Positions 44,301 to 52,956 of a stretch of DNA of 64,000 bases are shown here, one piece after another. The number at the start of each line of letters is the position of its first letter. The stretch's first letter is position 1. This DNA is from an uncultured Opitutales bacterium. Lineage in GTDB: Bacteria; Verrucomicrobiota; Verrucomicrobiia; Opitutales; Intestinicryptomonadaceae. Where the stretch lies: NCBI GenBank assembly GCA_900545705.1, contig URAK01000009.1, positions 1 through 64,000 of the forward strand, written 5' to 3'. Made by a program: the position numbers and the translations under genes. The notes under the pieces were generated by a model. That model was not told where the DNA came from, did no database searches, and saw only the letters and a program-made list of their open reading frames with translations.

Positions 44301-47169
44301 TGAGGTCGAAGAGAACGTTTGCGTAGCGCAGCGAGGAATAATCCCAAGTGGAGCCGCTTGAATATTTCAGATAGTGTTCCGATTCCGGATGGGGAATATC
44401 CATATAGAAGCAACCTCCGAAAGTTCCGACTTCTTCGTACGGCAACATTAGTGCGCGGTCTTCATAAGGTGTTTCGTCTTGGCCTTTATATTCAACAGCT
44501 CCGTTGGGGCCGATTTCATTTTGTTTCACAGGGCTTGAAGTGCCTCTTCCTTTTTCGGGGTCTCCAACGTAAGCAACTATATTTTCCATCACAAATATCA
44601 CGGCTTTACCCGGATCTATACCCCTTTCGCAGTAGGCCATAAATCTTAGGTCGCCTACAATTCCGGAGTCGGAATCTGTGTTAACATTATTGGAGTCGTA
44701 CGCTGCTATGCCGCGCTGGCAGCGGAATAGATAGTTGTTTCTATCAGTATTTCCGCCGGAGTTCGGATTTACGAACCTTCCGTGGTAGGCCGACATATAC
44801 AGATTGTTGAGGTACAGCGGAATTCTCGCAACGCGCGCCGACCATGTGCCGGTTCTATCCATCGTTGCCTTGGCTTGGTCCAAACTCGGTACTATATTGC
44901 CTGTGCCGATTATTCCCTTCCAGTGGTAAGTGGAATTGGTATTGTCATTTTTCCAAGTTCTTGTCTGCTGCGAAACCGCATTGGGCGCTATAATTTCGCT
45001 CGGAGCCACTGACAACTGGCCTGATCTATTGTCGGTTACGCCGTATCCCAAAGGCAATATTCTATTGGTATAGAAAAATGTTTTTGTGGACATTATATAA
45101 GGAAGCGGCGTGTTTATATCGTCGTTGGCGTTAGTGTTGGAACGATAGGTGAGCGAATTATTTGCCGAACCGCTGTCCCACATCCAACTGGTGACATCGT
45201 CGGGGTTTTGGTAGCCCTGGACTCCTTGGTTCCATATGCCGAGCCTCGACAGCTTTATATAAGTTCTGCGCATGTTGTTGTCATTGCCTATGACATTGTC
45301 TGCAAGCGACGGAATTAGCTCTGTTCTTATATCGCGCAGGCACTGGAAGTTTTCCCCGGAACGGTATCCGACGGCGAATCTGAACGAGCCTATCGGATTT
45401 GCTTCGTTGGCTTGTATCTGCAAGATGTAGTAGCTGTCTCCGGCAATTCTTGTATCGTACGGATTATAGAGTATCAGCATTGGAATAATGTGAAGTCTGA
45501 CTCCGTACCTTTGGTCTCCGTAGTGAACGAATGTCGGAACATAGAATATCTGGAAACGCTTGACAACGGGTTTAAATCCGAATCTGTCGTCGGTTTGTAC
45601 CCTGTCCTTTAACTTGCCTTCTTCCGGATCGTTTTCTGTCCTAAGGTTGTAGTAGGAACGCAGTTGGCTCCATAATGGGCCGCCCGGATCCTTGAACAAA
45701 AATTTGTCGGAAAAGAGCTCGTTTAACATTGAGCCGATTGTTGAAGCGCCTTCGTAGTCACCCCCAGAGAGGTCGTCGTGGACAAACATCTGCGGGGGGA
45801 ACATATGCCCAAGCCCGTGGTTTAGCTTGCTCTTTTCGCTACGGGGCTGGATTCGGGTTTGGGATACGCTTTTGCCCATCATATCGTTCCACAGGAGCGG
45901 ATATGCGGAAGTTTTGTATTCGTATCCGGCAGTTCCATAGGGGCGCGGGAAGTATTCAGGAGCATTGTCATTGAGTTTATCTCCCGGATCTTCTTCTTCA
46001 TTCTCGTAGTCGAGGCGTGTTAGACCTAGTGAGAGGTCTTTTTTAAAGCCGCCTTCTCTTACATTTACCAGCAACCCTTTTGTATTAAACGTGACGCCAT
46101 GGAAGAATAACTTGGAAAGTTGGGTAGTGGCAGGAACATTTCCAGATTTGAGAATGTCTAACTGTTTGACATCTGTTAAATATCTCAATGTTGCTATAGA
46201 ATTCGGGTCTGCGGATTCTTCGTCGTTATTGAGATCAAAGGCTTTTATTCCGGCGCTGCCCGACACTGGGACAGTTAGTCCGTTTATGCCGGAATAGAAC
46301 GGAAGGCTTTGGATCCTGTAATCGATTTCCTTAAAAGTTGTGATGTAGTTCTTGGGAGCTACTGCATTCAGCGAGGCTTTCTGCCCTTCGTCGGATACCC
46401 ACCATGCGATTCTCGTTTCCTTGCCGTCTTCGCGGATTTCGTTAGTTATCGGGTTCGGATCGTTTTTCAGTGTCACAAGCGGAACCAATACATGCCCGTT
46501 TTTGCTTGCGGGGTCGTCATAACCTGCGTACGAACCTTCGGAGACTGCTCTTACGTATTGTCCGGGATTTAGCTTTTGCGTGGGTTTGTATTGCAAGTGG
46601 GAGCCTGTTGTATCGTTTTCGTCGCGGACTTTATTTCCGGATACGAGCCAAGTGACGGCTTCGTCAACAGTTCTCCTTATGTATTCTTCGCGCTTTTCGT
46701 CTTGGCCGATTTTGTCGGGATGCAGGCGGATATGGCTATACCAAACGCCTACCCAGTTGCGGTTTTCGGAAATGGGGTCGTCCGAGGAGATGTTTTCGAC
46801 CTCCTCGCGGTCTATTTCCATCGGACTTTTCCACCATTCGTACTTTTCATCTTGTTCAAGCTGCTCGATTCCGGGAGCGAGCTGTTTTTCGAACATCATC
46901 GCGTTGGCGGTTATACGCTGGTCTGGGCCGAGCGTCTCTTGGACTCTCGACATCGCCTGATATGCGGCGAATTTTGCCGCTTGGCGCGCCTTGAAATCGT
47001 ACAGGGACTGTCGGCTCAACCTGAGCTGCTGTTGTACCATTGTCGCAAGGGTGACAACCAACAGCACCATAAATCCCATCAGAGCAAGGGAAAGTACGAG
47101 CGCAAACGCCTTCCTATCGCGGGGGCGCTTTGAAAGCGCGGTTTTCGATGAGGTAATAGGGTAGTTCAT
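41365..47169 (-). CDS. Giant pseudopilin-like protein (Verru_Chthon cassette protein A type)
   Basis: A 1934-residue protein with a pilin-like N-terminus. After a 30-residue basic leader, DRKAFALVLSLALMGFM gives the prepilin-type cleavage context and hydrophobic helix; position +5 is Leu, not Glu, as in GspK/PilX-type tip pseudopilins. The helix continues as QQQLRLSRQSLYDFKARQ, and then ALGxLQ-like YQAMSRVQETLGPDQRITA, a hallmark of the verrucomicrobial Verru_Chthon cassette protein A. The very long remainder is a beta-rich, Asn/Asp/Tyr-rich surface region. Near residues 1660-1700, EIEELACAIVEHIKDR then PFYSLSDFV resembles the helix-hairpin segment of GspK. It is probably a tip or filament-associated adhesin exported with a type II/IV pilus machine. 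It has no leader operon and its own terminator. Confidence 0.75.
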   Translation of the reverse strand: MNYPITSSKTALSKRPRDRKAFALVLSLALMGFMVLLVVTLATMVQQQLRLSRQSLYDFKARQAAKFAAYQAMSRVQETLGPDQRITANAMMFEKQLAPGIEQLEQDEKYEWWKSPMEIDREEVENISSDDPISENRNWVGVWYSHIRLHPDKIGQDEKREEYIRRTVDEAVTWLVSGNKVRDENDTTGSHLQYKPTQKLNPGQYVRAVSEGSYAGYDDPASKNGHVLVPLVTLKNDPNPITNEIREDGKETRIAWWVSDEGQKASLNAVAPKNYITTFKEIDYRIQSLPFYSGINGLTVPVSGSAGIKAFDLNNDEESADPNSIATLRYLTDVKQLDILKSGNVPATTQLSKLFFHGVTFNTKGLLVNVREGGFKKDLSLGLTRLDYENEEEDPGDKLNDNAPEYFPRPYGTAGYEYKTSAYPLLWNDMMGKSVSQTRIQPRSEKSKLNHGLGHMFPPQMFVHDDLSGGDYEGASTIGSMLNELFSDKFLFKDPGGPLWSQLRSYYNLRTENDPEEGKLKDRVQTDDRFGFKPVVKRFQIFYVPTFVHYGDQRYGVRLHIIPMLILYNPYDTRIAGDSYYILQIQANEANPIGSFRFAVGYRSGENFQCLRDIRTELIPSLADNVIGNDNNMRRTYIKLSRLGIWNQGVQGYQNPDDVTSWMWDSGSANNSLTYRSNTNANDDINTPLPYIMSTKTFFYTNRILPLGYGVTDNRSGQLSVAPSEIIAPNAVSQQTRTWKNDNTNSTYHWKGIIGTGNIVPSLDQAKATMDRTGTWSARVARIPLYLNNLYMSAYHGRFVNPNSGGNTDRNNYLFRCQRGIAAYDSNNVNTDSDSGIVGDLRFMAYCERGIDPGKAVIFVMENIVAYVGDPEKGRGTSSPVKQNEIGPNGAVEYKGQDETPYEDRALMLPYEEVGTFGGCFYMDIPHPESEHYLKYSSGSTWDYSSLRYANVLFDLNPGSKFSVCNPAYNLNMRDVNNNTPPTSISQYYIDMQDVTGWHCGNGSIARPLNAGPNMTPIGYGMFAYMPDYDAAGQRLPNLSEGLRRYFYRQPSSRNYHKQLMLNVWLWKRDGFKFNEIPTSTNNSGGGVYTDYTPVMTQIRGYRIYLGNARQSFPDPTLSYGATTGQRTGDTSRVNFHMPGHIRNNSRLTSLRAFEKFYDTDQPGIAELNDVAAERDYITSMQGSDTGDISSEAFRARYYINWLALNPRRHSANYWRWYGQRINNGQDFLGDAAPESVKGDLNGRVVESTDFDYHKTLHDQITAGGDETTLIPYGLIFAQPYAENTPGSQPFFNRRLFVNGDIRATFFGQEYCGRDVPYELAASATTDGKFVYNTIGRISSNMQASSQIYSSDESVGDGMSNVGYNINMPTKGYAYVGLRDSIGAETAPIHHILRRTEVVSNPANLASANLSFGVGNFLPSDWDMQDNTSANNWYNSYHLGYPDSLVAPFAIGNSLCPSRIVPDRSYHVSWLDGANQRDDEGLINWTQSTKYWNGKRESDFEEDRHAIYDMSWHLNNVLWDEYFFSTLPYRVDDRQDASRLDPGNAYPLNPRIQYTTSNEDEYLKLSQLDSIDTEDHFDENASKLWINGPFNVNSTNIDAWKAILSIHYGEEVQGYAGSPTTEPDKVPFVRWEAPYRAEAFQAGDQMDSPTVMQGYRSLSEDEIEELACAIVEHIKDRGPFYSLSDFVNRVVSNVGAEQRYTDSLNGQSTTADPLPLPEEDADRTNLDKEFEDKGGTHKITHMQKGVLQAAIDSTTINSAFHDELCISIDDDNNMTDAIKKSEGYSNYANPKDIWENWRGAIGPQATGAPTYLMQQDILSKIGSFITVRSDTFKIRAYGEIKNSITGNVESKAWCEMVIQRVPEYIDTDTLISNEGQKPTDTTGRELEIGHQEEETITSKREYLNEMTNELSDLNKALGRRFKIVSFRWLNDSEI

Positions 47170-47873
47170 ATGGCTTAGTAGTTAAATTCGCGCCGCGTTT
47201 AACGCAAGCAAAATTTTTATGTCTTAGGGTTATATTGTCCCAATGATTTTTAGGGATTTTCCCCCGTTTCTGGGGCAAAATTTTAGATTTCGGCAGTGAA
47301 AGTTGCTTATTATTTAAATAGTTGAGTTTTTCGCTATGGCTCTAACCTCGTTCTTTGATTGGGGGGCGTTTTGTCCCACACTTTCAATTTGGCAAGAAAG
47401 ACGCCACATTATCCAGATATTTAATCGGAAAATTTGCCTCCCTTTTAATATTAGAGTAAAAGGCGGAAAATTTACCCTAGGCTATTGGAGGGAATCTATT
47501 TTTTTTTGATAGAAATGCTTTCTTTGCGTTTTGGGGCAGTCTTATTCTCTGCCATAAGTTAAGTAGGCGCAGATGCCCAATGGCTGTGAGGTTGACTCTG
47601 TGCGCCTTATCATCTCTCCGATGGGGAGCCGGCGCGCGCATTCAATCGCTGCGAGGTTGATTTAGATTGGCTCTATTTGCTATCAGAAGGGATTTTTTTC
47701 GTGCTTCGGATTTTTTTATCGGAATTGGAGTTTTAGCGACTATTTGAAAATAATCTCTCCCGGCATATGCCAGTATCTGCTGCTTGACTCCAACACTGAT
47801 TATATAAAAGGCTCAACTCCTCAGCGGATTTTTGCCAAAAAATCCCTAAATCCCATTTGTCGTGCACGAAACT
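47170..47873. other. 700-bp spacer with two degenerate direct repeats
   Basis: No gene is seen. Two imperfect repeats of the form CAATNGCTGNGAGGTTGA stand 65 bases apart at 47578 and 47643. A stem GGATTTTT/AAAAATCC at about 47824-47845 may be part of the nadA 3' end. No promoter for the giant gene is convincing. Confidence 0.4.
47566..47662. repeat. Two degenerate direct repeats, 65-bp period
   Basis: Copies at 47566-47598 and 47631-47663 share GGCGC, then after seven unlike bases CAATNGCTGNGAGGTTGANT. Spacing equals a 36-base repeat plus a 29-base spacer, as in some CRISPR arrays, but only two poor copies and no cas genes are present. Confidence 0.3.
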
Positions 47874-48839
47874 TTAAGACATTTCGAGCATCCGCTCTAT
47901 CGGCTTCCGCGCCCTTTCTATGACTTCTGCCGAAAGTTCTATCCGCGGCTCGAGCGTTTCGAGGCACTTTAAGAGTTTTTCCGGCGTGTTGGAGAGCATA
48001 TCGCGGCAATGCTGGGCGGGCTTGCCTAAAACTGGCGCGGAGATGAAGGTCTTGTCGGGAATTTCTCGCCTGAGGCGGTGTATCATCTCGACAATTGTTG
48101 CTATTATAAATTTGTCCGATGGGTTTTCGCGGCAAAATTTTATCATTTTTTCCGTGCTGCACACGCAGTCCGACACGTCCCGCACGGCCTTCGGGCATTC
48201 TGGGTGGCATACGAGCGGCGCACCTCCAAAGGCTTTCTTTGCTTCGAGCAATTCTTCGGCGTTGTACTGGACATGCGCGCGGCAATACCCGTCCCAGAGA
48301 ATCATATCGCGCCCGGTTTGCTCTATTATCCATGAGCCAAGATTTTGGTCGGGGCAAAATATTATTTCCTTGTCGGCGGGAATTTGCCGCACTATATCGA
48401 GGGCGTTGCCGCTCGTGCAAATTATGTCGCTTAACTCCTTTACGCCCGCTCCGCAATTTATATAGGATATTACAATGGCGCCGGGGTGCTTCTTTTTAAA
48501 CGCAGCCAATTCCAGCGGCTCACACAACTCTTCAAGCGAACAGCCCGCAGCGCGGTCGGGGATTACGACTGTCTTGTCAGGATTTAATATTTTTGCGGTT
48601 TCCGCCATAAAGTCGACTCCCGCGAAGGCGATGACTTTTGCGCCGGCTTTTTTTGCCTGCCTTGAAAGGCCGAGCGAGTCCCCAACATAGTCGGCTACGT
48701 CCTGTATTTCCGGACATACATAGTTGTGCGCGAGTATTACGGCGTCTCGCTCTTTTTTTAGCTCGAGAATGCGTTTTTGTGTGTCCGTAAGCGGAGGCTG
48801 CGGACAATCTTTTAGCGGGGGGAATACTGTTGCGTTCAT
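47874..48839 (-). CDS. nadA: Quinolinate synthase
   Basis: A 321-residue cytoplasmic [4Fe-4S] enzyme that condenses iminoaspartate with dihydroxyacetone phosphate to quinolinate in de novo NAD synthesis. Three pseudo-symmetric domains are visible: VILAHNYVCPEIQDVADYVG at the start, the first cluster Cys in IICTSGNALDIV, the second in VCHPECPKAVRDVSD, and the third in PAQHCRDMLSNTPEKLL. The motif GDSLGLSRQA is also conserved. The usual partners nadB and nadC are not adjacent. It is divergent from the CE7 gene, about 130 bases away. Confidence 0.95.
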   Translation of the reverse strand: MNATVFPPLKDCPQPPLTDTQKRILELKKERDAVILAHNYVCPEIQDVADYVGDSLGLSRQAKKAGAKVIAFAGVDFMAETAKILNPDKTVVIPDRAAGCSLEELCEPLELAAFKKKHPGAIVISYINCGAGVKELSDIICTSGNALDIVRQIPADKEIIFCPDQNLGSWIIEQTGRDMILWDGYCRAHVQYNAEELLEAKKAFGGAPLVCHPECPKAVRDVSDCVCSTEKMIKFCRENPSDKFIIATIVEMIHRLRREIPDKTFISAPVLGKPAQHCRDMLSNTPEKLLKCLETLEPRIELSAEVIERARKPIERMLEMS

Positions 48840-48969
48840 TTCTATATTGTAAATTTAAAAGATATTTTCCGCAATCGCCGGTTTTGTCAAGATATATGGG
48901 TTAATCACATTTTATCAAATCGCCAAAAAGAGTTGAAAAAAAAATAAATGGGGCTAATGCATTATTTGT

Positions 48970-50289
48970 ATGAATAAAAAATTTGTTTCGATTCTGGGAA
49001 TGCTCGCCGTGGCTACGGCGTCTCTTGTGGCCGAGACCCTTTCCGACGGCGACCTGAAAATGCGCCTAAAAGCTTCACGCGACGGCTCCCAATACAAGCA
49101 GGGCGAGCCGGCAGAATTTGTGCTTGAAGTTTCAAAATCCGACAAGCCGCAAGCAGGAATCCGCTTTTGGAGCAGCGTTAGCAAGGACGGGATAAACCCG
49201 ACCTTAAACGACTGCGGCATTACAGATAAAAACGGCAAGGCCGTAATAAAGGCCGGCACACTCAAAGAGCCGGGAGTGCTTAGGTGCTCCGTTGGCGTCT
49301 ACAATCCCGATACTAAGAAAGAGACGCAACTCATGGCGGGCGCCGCGTTCGAGCTTGACAAAGTCCGCCCGGGCCTTCCCGTTCCTGCGGATTTCGCAGA
49401 GTATTGGAAGGCGCAAAAGCGCATGCTCTCCGAAATACCGATGAATGTAGATATGAAAGAGGTCCCGTGCGACAATAAAAATGTGGAGCTATTCGACATA
49501 AAAGCCGACACTTTCAAGGGATTTTTAACCGGATATTACGCGCGTCCGAAGGGCGCAAAACCCAAGAGCTGCCCGGCCATACTTTTCCCGCACGGGGCTG
49601 GAGTGAGGTCGTCAAACAAAGGGGGGCCGGTTGCTTGGGCGGCGCAGGGGTACATTGCGCTCGACTATAACGCCCACGGCATACCAAACGGCAAACCGAA
49701 GGAATTCTACGAATCGCTCGCAAAGAACGAGCTTAAAGACTACCGCTATGTCGGCGCGGACAACCGCGACAACAGCTTTTTCCGCGTACTCTACCTGCGC
49801 ACAATGCGCGCTCTAGAATTCTTGATGGACCAGCCCGAATGGGACGGAAAAATTTTGATAGTCAACGGTACGAGCCAAGGCGGTGGCCAAGCGCTTGCTG
49901 CGGGCGGACTGTGCGACAAAGTGACGTATGTTGCCGCGTTTGTTCCCGCTATGTGCGACCACAACGGCATAGCCGCCAAGCGCGTCTGCGGTTGGCCGAA
50001 TCTCTTGCGCCCCGACAAGTTCGGAGCGTACGACAAGAGCGTTTACGAGGCATCTCCATATTTTGACGCTGCAAATTTTGCGTCTATGATAAAGGGAGAG
50101 GCATTTGTGACCACTGGCCTGCGCGACAATGTTTGTCCGCCGAGCTCCGTATCCGCTGCGTATTCCAACATAAAATCCCCCAAGACATTCCGCATTGCCG
50201 AGGAGGGAAGCCACGGTGTGCCAAAGGCTTTTTATGACGAAGGCGCAAACAGAATACGCGAGCACGTCAAAAAAATGCGTTCTAAATAG
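48970..50289 (+). CDS. Secreted CE7-family acetyl xylan esterase
   Basis: A 439-residue exported esterase expected to remove acetyl groups from xylan or xylo-oligosaccharides. Residues 1-21 are a signal peptide. About 30-130 is an N-terminal immunoglobulin-like beta domain (GEPAEFVLEVSKSDKP), common in gut-bacterial CE7 enzymes. About 135-439 is the alpha/beta-hydrolase with the nucleophile Ser in GTSQGGGQ, the catalytic Asp in GLRDNVCPPS and the His in EGSHGVPKA. Together with the GH10 enzyme it would act on acetylated xylan. No Shine-Dalgarno is visible; a strong terminator follows. Confidence 0.92.
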   Translation: MNKKFVSILGMLAVATASLVAETLSDGDLKMRLKASRDGSQYKQGEPAEFVLEVSKSDKPQAGIRFWSSVSKDGINPTLNDCGITDKNGKAVIKAGTLKEPGVLRCSVGVYNPDTKKETQLMAGAAFELDKVRPGLPVPADFAEYWKAQKRMLSEIPMNVDMKEVPCDNKNVELFDIKADTFKGFLTGYYARPKGAKPKSCPAILFPHGAGVRSSNKGGPVAWAAQGYIALDYNAHGIPNGKPKEFYESLAKNELKDYRYVGADNRDNSFFRVLYLRTMRALEFLMDQPEWDGKILIVNGTSQGGGQALAAGGLCDKVTYVAAFVPAMCDHNGIAAKRVCGWPNLLRPDKFGAYDKSVYEASPYFDAANFASMIKGEAFVTTGLRDNVCPPSSVSAAYSNIKSPKTFRIAEEGSHGVPKAFYDEGANRIREHVKKMRSK

Positions 50290-50316
50290 CGGTCGTAAAA
50301 TTCTTTCTTAGATTGG

Positions 50317-50343
50317 CGCGCGGATATTTTCCGCGCGTTTTTT
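50317..50343 (+). terminator. Intrinsic terminator after CE7 gene
   Basis: CGCGCGG pairs with CCGCGCG around a 7-base loop, followed by six T. Confidence 0.88.
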
Positions 50344-50795
50344 ATTTTTAGTTGAAAATCTCAGATATTGCGGGAGGCAATTCCGCCATGCATTTGGGTC
50401 TGCGCAAAGTTTTGCGGCATTTTTTAAGATTGTATCCGTATTAAGAAAGTGCGCGGCAGCCATAATGTCAAAGAAAGTTAAAAATTTTAAAGTTGCGTTT
50501 ATGTCGGGAAAATTGCGCGGGCGGCTTTGGATTCCTATTAGAGGCGCCAATACTTAAAAAGCGGGGGCAATATGAAAACTTTGGCGGCGATATTGCGCTT
50601 GCAGGGTTTTGAGGCGGTATTGCCCTGGATTGGGGAGCTAATATTTTATCCAATGCTGCTGGGATATTTTTTATTATTAACCTGTGCCATATTTGAGTTG
50701 TGCAGGTTTGCGCATGTGCCTATGTGTCAGAATGGCGCACGCTATGTGACAAATGTTGCAATATGCACGCAGTGTTGAGGTATATTAAAAGTGGG

Positions 50796-50841
50796 TTAAA
50801 ATATGCAAGTGATTGAAATATAATATAAAAAGAAATATAAT
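50796..50841 (+). promoter_or_regulatory. Tandem overlapping promoters of dnaK
   Basis: TTGAAA (50813-50818) and TATAAT (50836-50841) are separated by exactly 17 bases. A 14-base direct repeat GAAATATAATATAA with 17-base offset (50815 and 50832) provides a second TATAAT at 50819-50824 with TTAAAA 17 bases upstream of it. There is no CIRCE operator, and the boxes fit a sigma-70-type rather than a sigma-32-type promoter. Confidence 0.6.
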
Positions 50842-50878
50842 ATAAGGCTGGCATAACGAATGCTAAAAGAAAAGGCAT

Positions 50879-52825
50879 ATGAGTAAAATATTAGGAATAG
50901 ATTTAGGAACCACGAACTCTTGCATGGCCGTAATGGAAGGCGGCGAGAGCACGGTTATCCCCAATAGGGAAGGCGGAAGGACAACTCCTTCCATTGTTGC
51001 ATTTACAAAATCGGGCGAAAGGCTTGTTGGTCAGGCGGCTAAACGTCAGGCTATAACAAATCCTGGCAACACGATTTTTTCAGCAAAGAGGCTTATAGGC
51101 CGCAAGTATTCGGAAGTTGAAAAGCTTGCGAAACAGTTGCCGTATAAGGTAGTAGAAGGCCCCAACGGAGCGGCGATGATTGAGTGCCAGGTCGGCGACA
51201 AAACCGAAAGGTTCTCTCCCGAACAGATATCCGCTATGGTGTTGCAGCATCTAAAAGCCGACGCCGAAGCGTATCTTGGCGAGCCGATAACCGAGGCTGT
51301 CATAACAGTTCCCGCGTACTTTAACGACGCGCAAAGGCAGGCTACAAAAGATGCAGGAACGATTGCCGGCCTGAATGTCCGCAGAATAATAAACGAACCT
51401 ACCGCAGCTTCGTTGGCGTATGGCTTGGACAAGAAAAACGACGAAACAATCGCTGTTTACGACTTGGGCGGCGGCACGTACGATATTTCAATACTTGAAA
51501 TAGGCGACGGCGTCTTTGAAGTAAAGGCCACGAACGGCGACACTGAACTTGGCGGCGACAACTTCGACTCTGCCATAATGGATTGGCTGATCGACAATTT
51601 CAAAAAGGAAAACGGCATAGACTTGCGCAACGACCCGATGGCGCTGCAACGCTTGAAAGAGGAATCCGAAAAGGCGAAAATAGCGCTGTCCTCGGCTCAG
51701 GAGACCGACATCAACCTGCCGTTTATCACGGCTGACGCGACCGGCCCGAAACACTTGAATGTAAAGCTAACTCGCTCCAAACTCGAGCAGCTTACTGATT
51801 CGCTTATTGAAAAGACTGTAAAGCCGTTTGAAGCATGCCTGAAAGACGCGAACTTGTCGAAGTCCGACATAGACGAGCTGGTTCTCGTAGGCGGCATGAC
51901 CCGTATGCCGAAAGTTGTTGAAACAGCCAACAAGCTCTCCGGCAAAGAAGCCCACAAGGGCGTAAACCCGGACGAAGTTGTTGCGCGCGGCGCGGCAATT
52001 CAAGGCGGCGTTCTGCAAGGAGATGTGCGCGACGTTCTATTGCTCGATGTGACACCGCTTACGCTTTCAATCGAAACAGCCGGCGGAGTTGCTACTCCGA
52101 TGATAGAGCGCAATACTACAATACCGAAGAAAGCCTCGCAGATATTCTCCACATACGCGGACAACCAGACGGCTGTCGATATAAGGGTGCTGCAAGGTGA
52201 ACGTCCGATGGCAAAAGACAACAAGCTAATAGGCAATTTCAGGCTCGACGGAATAAATCCCGCCCCGAGAGGCTTGCCGCAGATAGAGGTCACATTCGAT
52301 ATAGACGCAAACGGCATATTGAACGTAAGCGCGAAGGATAAATCTACAGGCAAGGAGCAAAAGATAACCATTACAAATTCGAGCGGCCTGAGCAAAGACG
52401 AGGTCGAAAGACTCCGCAAGGAAGCCGAACTGCACGCTGCCGAAGACGCCAATATAAAAGAGACTGCGGAAGCCCGCAACGAGCTCGACAATATGGCTTA
52501 CGGCATTGAAAAGCAGATAAAGGAAAATGGCAGCAAACTTCCGGCGCAAATCAAGGGTGAACTTGAAGAGGGCGTAAAGAAGGCGCAGGAATTGTTGAAG
52601 GACAATTCTGCGACAAAAGAGGCTCTCAAGTCCGAGACTCAAAAGCTAACCAATTTGCTTGAACAGTCTGCGAAGTACTTCCAAGAAGCGGCGCAATCGT
52701 CGGCTTCGGCGGGCGCGCAGCAGGCGCAACCGGGCGCAGGCCAGTCTTCAGAGGCTCCTAAAAACGACGCTGTCGACGCGGACTTTGAAGTAGTGGACGA
52801 CGACAACTCTAAAAAGTCCTCCTAA
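50879..52825 (+). CDS. dnaK: Chaperone DnaK (Hsp70)
   Basis: A 648-residue ATP-dependent chaperone that binds exposed hydrophobic segments. The nucleotide-binding domain, residues 1-380, has GIDLGTTNSCMAV, then VPAYFNDAQRQATKDAG, YDLGGGTYDISIL and the ELGGDNFD and LVGGMTRMP segments. The linker DVLLLDVTPLTL is at about 387-398, followed by the substrate-binding domain and helical lid. It ends in an acidic disordered tail (VDADFEVVDDD), as usual. A short AAGG-containing sequence lies just before the ATG. grpE and dnaJ are absent here; groES and groEL follow on the same strand. Confidence 0.97.
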   Translation: MSKILGIDLGTTNSCMAVMEGGESTVIPNREGGRTTPSIVAFTKSGERLVGQAAKRQAITNPGNTIFSAKRLIGRKYSEVEKLAKQLPYKVVEGPNGAAMIECQVGDKTERFSPEQISAMVLQHLKADAEAYLGEPITEAVITVPAYFNDAQRQATKDAGTIAGLNVRRIINEPTAASLAYGLDKKNDETIAVYDLGGGTYDISILEIGDGVFEVKATNGDTELGGDNFDSAIMDWLIDNFKKENGIDLRNDPMALQRLKEESEKAKIALSSAQETDINLPFITADATGPKHLNVKLTRSKLEQLTDSLIEKTVKPFEACLKDANLSKSDIDELVLVGGMTRMPKVVETANKLSGKEAHKGVNPDEVVARGAAIQGGVLQGDVRDVLLLDVTPLTLSIETAGGVATPMIERNTTIPKKASQIFSTYADNQTAVDIRVLQGERPMAKDNKLIGNFRLDGINPAPRGLPQIEVTFDIDANGILNVSAKDKSTGKEQKITITNSSGLSKDEVERLRKEAELHAAEDANIKETAEARNELDNMAYGIEKQIKENGSKLPAQIKGELEEGVKKAQELLKDNSATKEALKSETQKLTNLLEQSAKYFQEAAQSSASAGAQQAQPGAGQSSEAPKNDAVDADFEVVDDDNSKKSS

Positions 52826-52956
52826 TAAATGATAAGGTTTTCCCCTTCGGCCGGAAACGGTCGGGGGTGAAACTTTTTGTCTTTTCATTAGGGCGCAAGA
52901 TTAGTAATATTGGCGTTTATTTAAATTTTCATTAAAAACAAACAGACAAAAAAACT

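Larger units (their letters stand above)
50290..50878. other. Spacer before dnaK
   Basis: It holds the CE7 terminator at 50317-50343 and the dnaK promoter at 50813-50841. A short frame at 50572-50778 (68 codons, one hydrophobic segment, no ribosome binding site) is too weak to call as a gene. The region has scattered TTGCGCATGTGCC-like words. Confidence 0.5.

Noticed and set aside
47566..47663. A functional CRISPR array
   Set aside because: Only two poorly matching copies, no third repeat, no leader and no cas genes; kept only as a low-interest repeat observation.
50572..50778. 68-codon frame with one hydrophobic segment before dnaK
   Set aside because: It has no ribosome binding site or terminator, and Cys-rich ending of random character; it is too weak to list as a gene.
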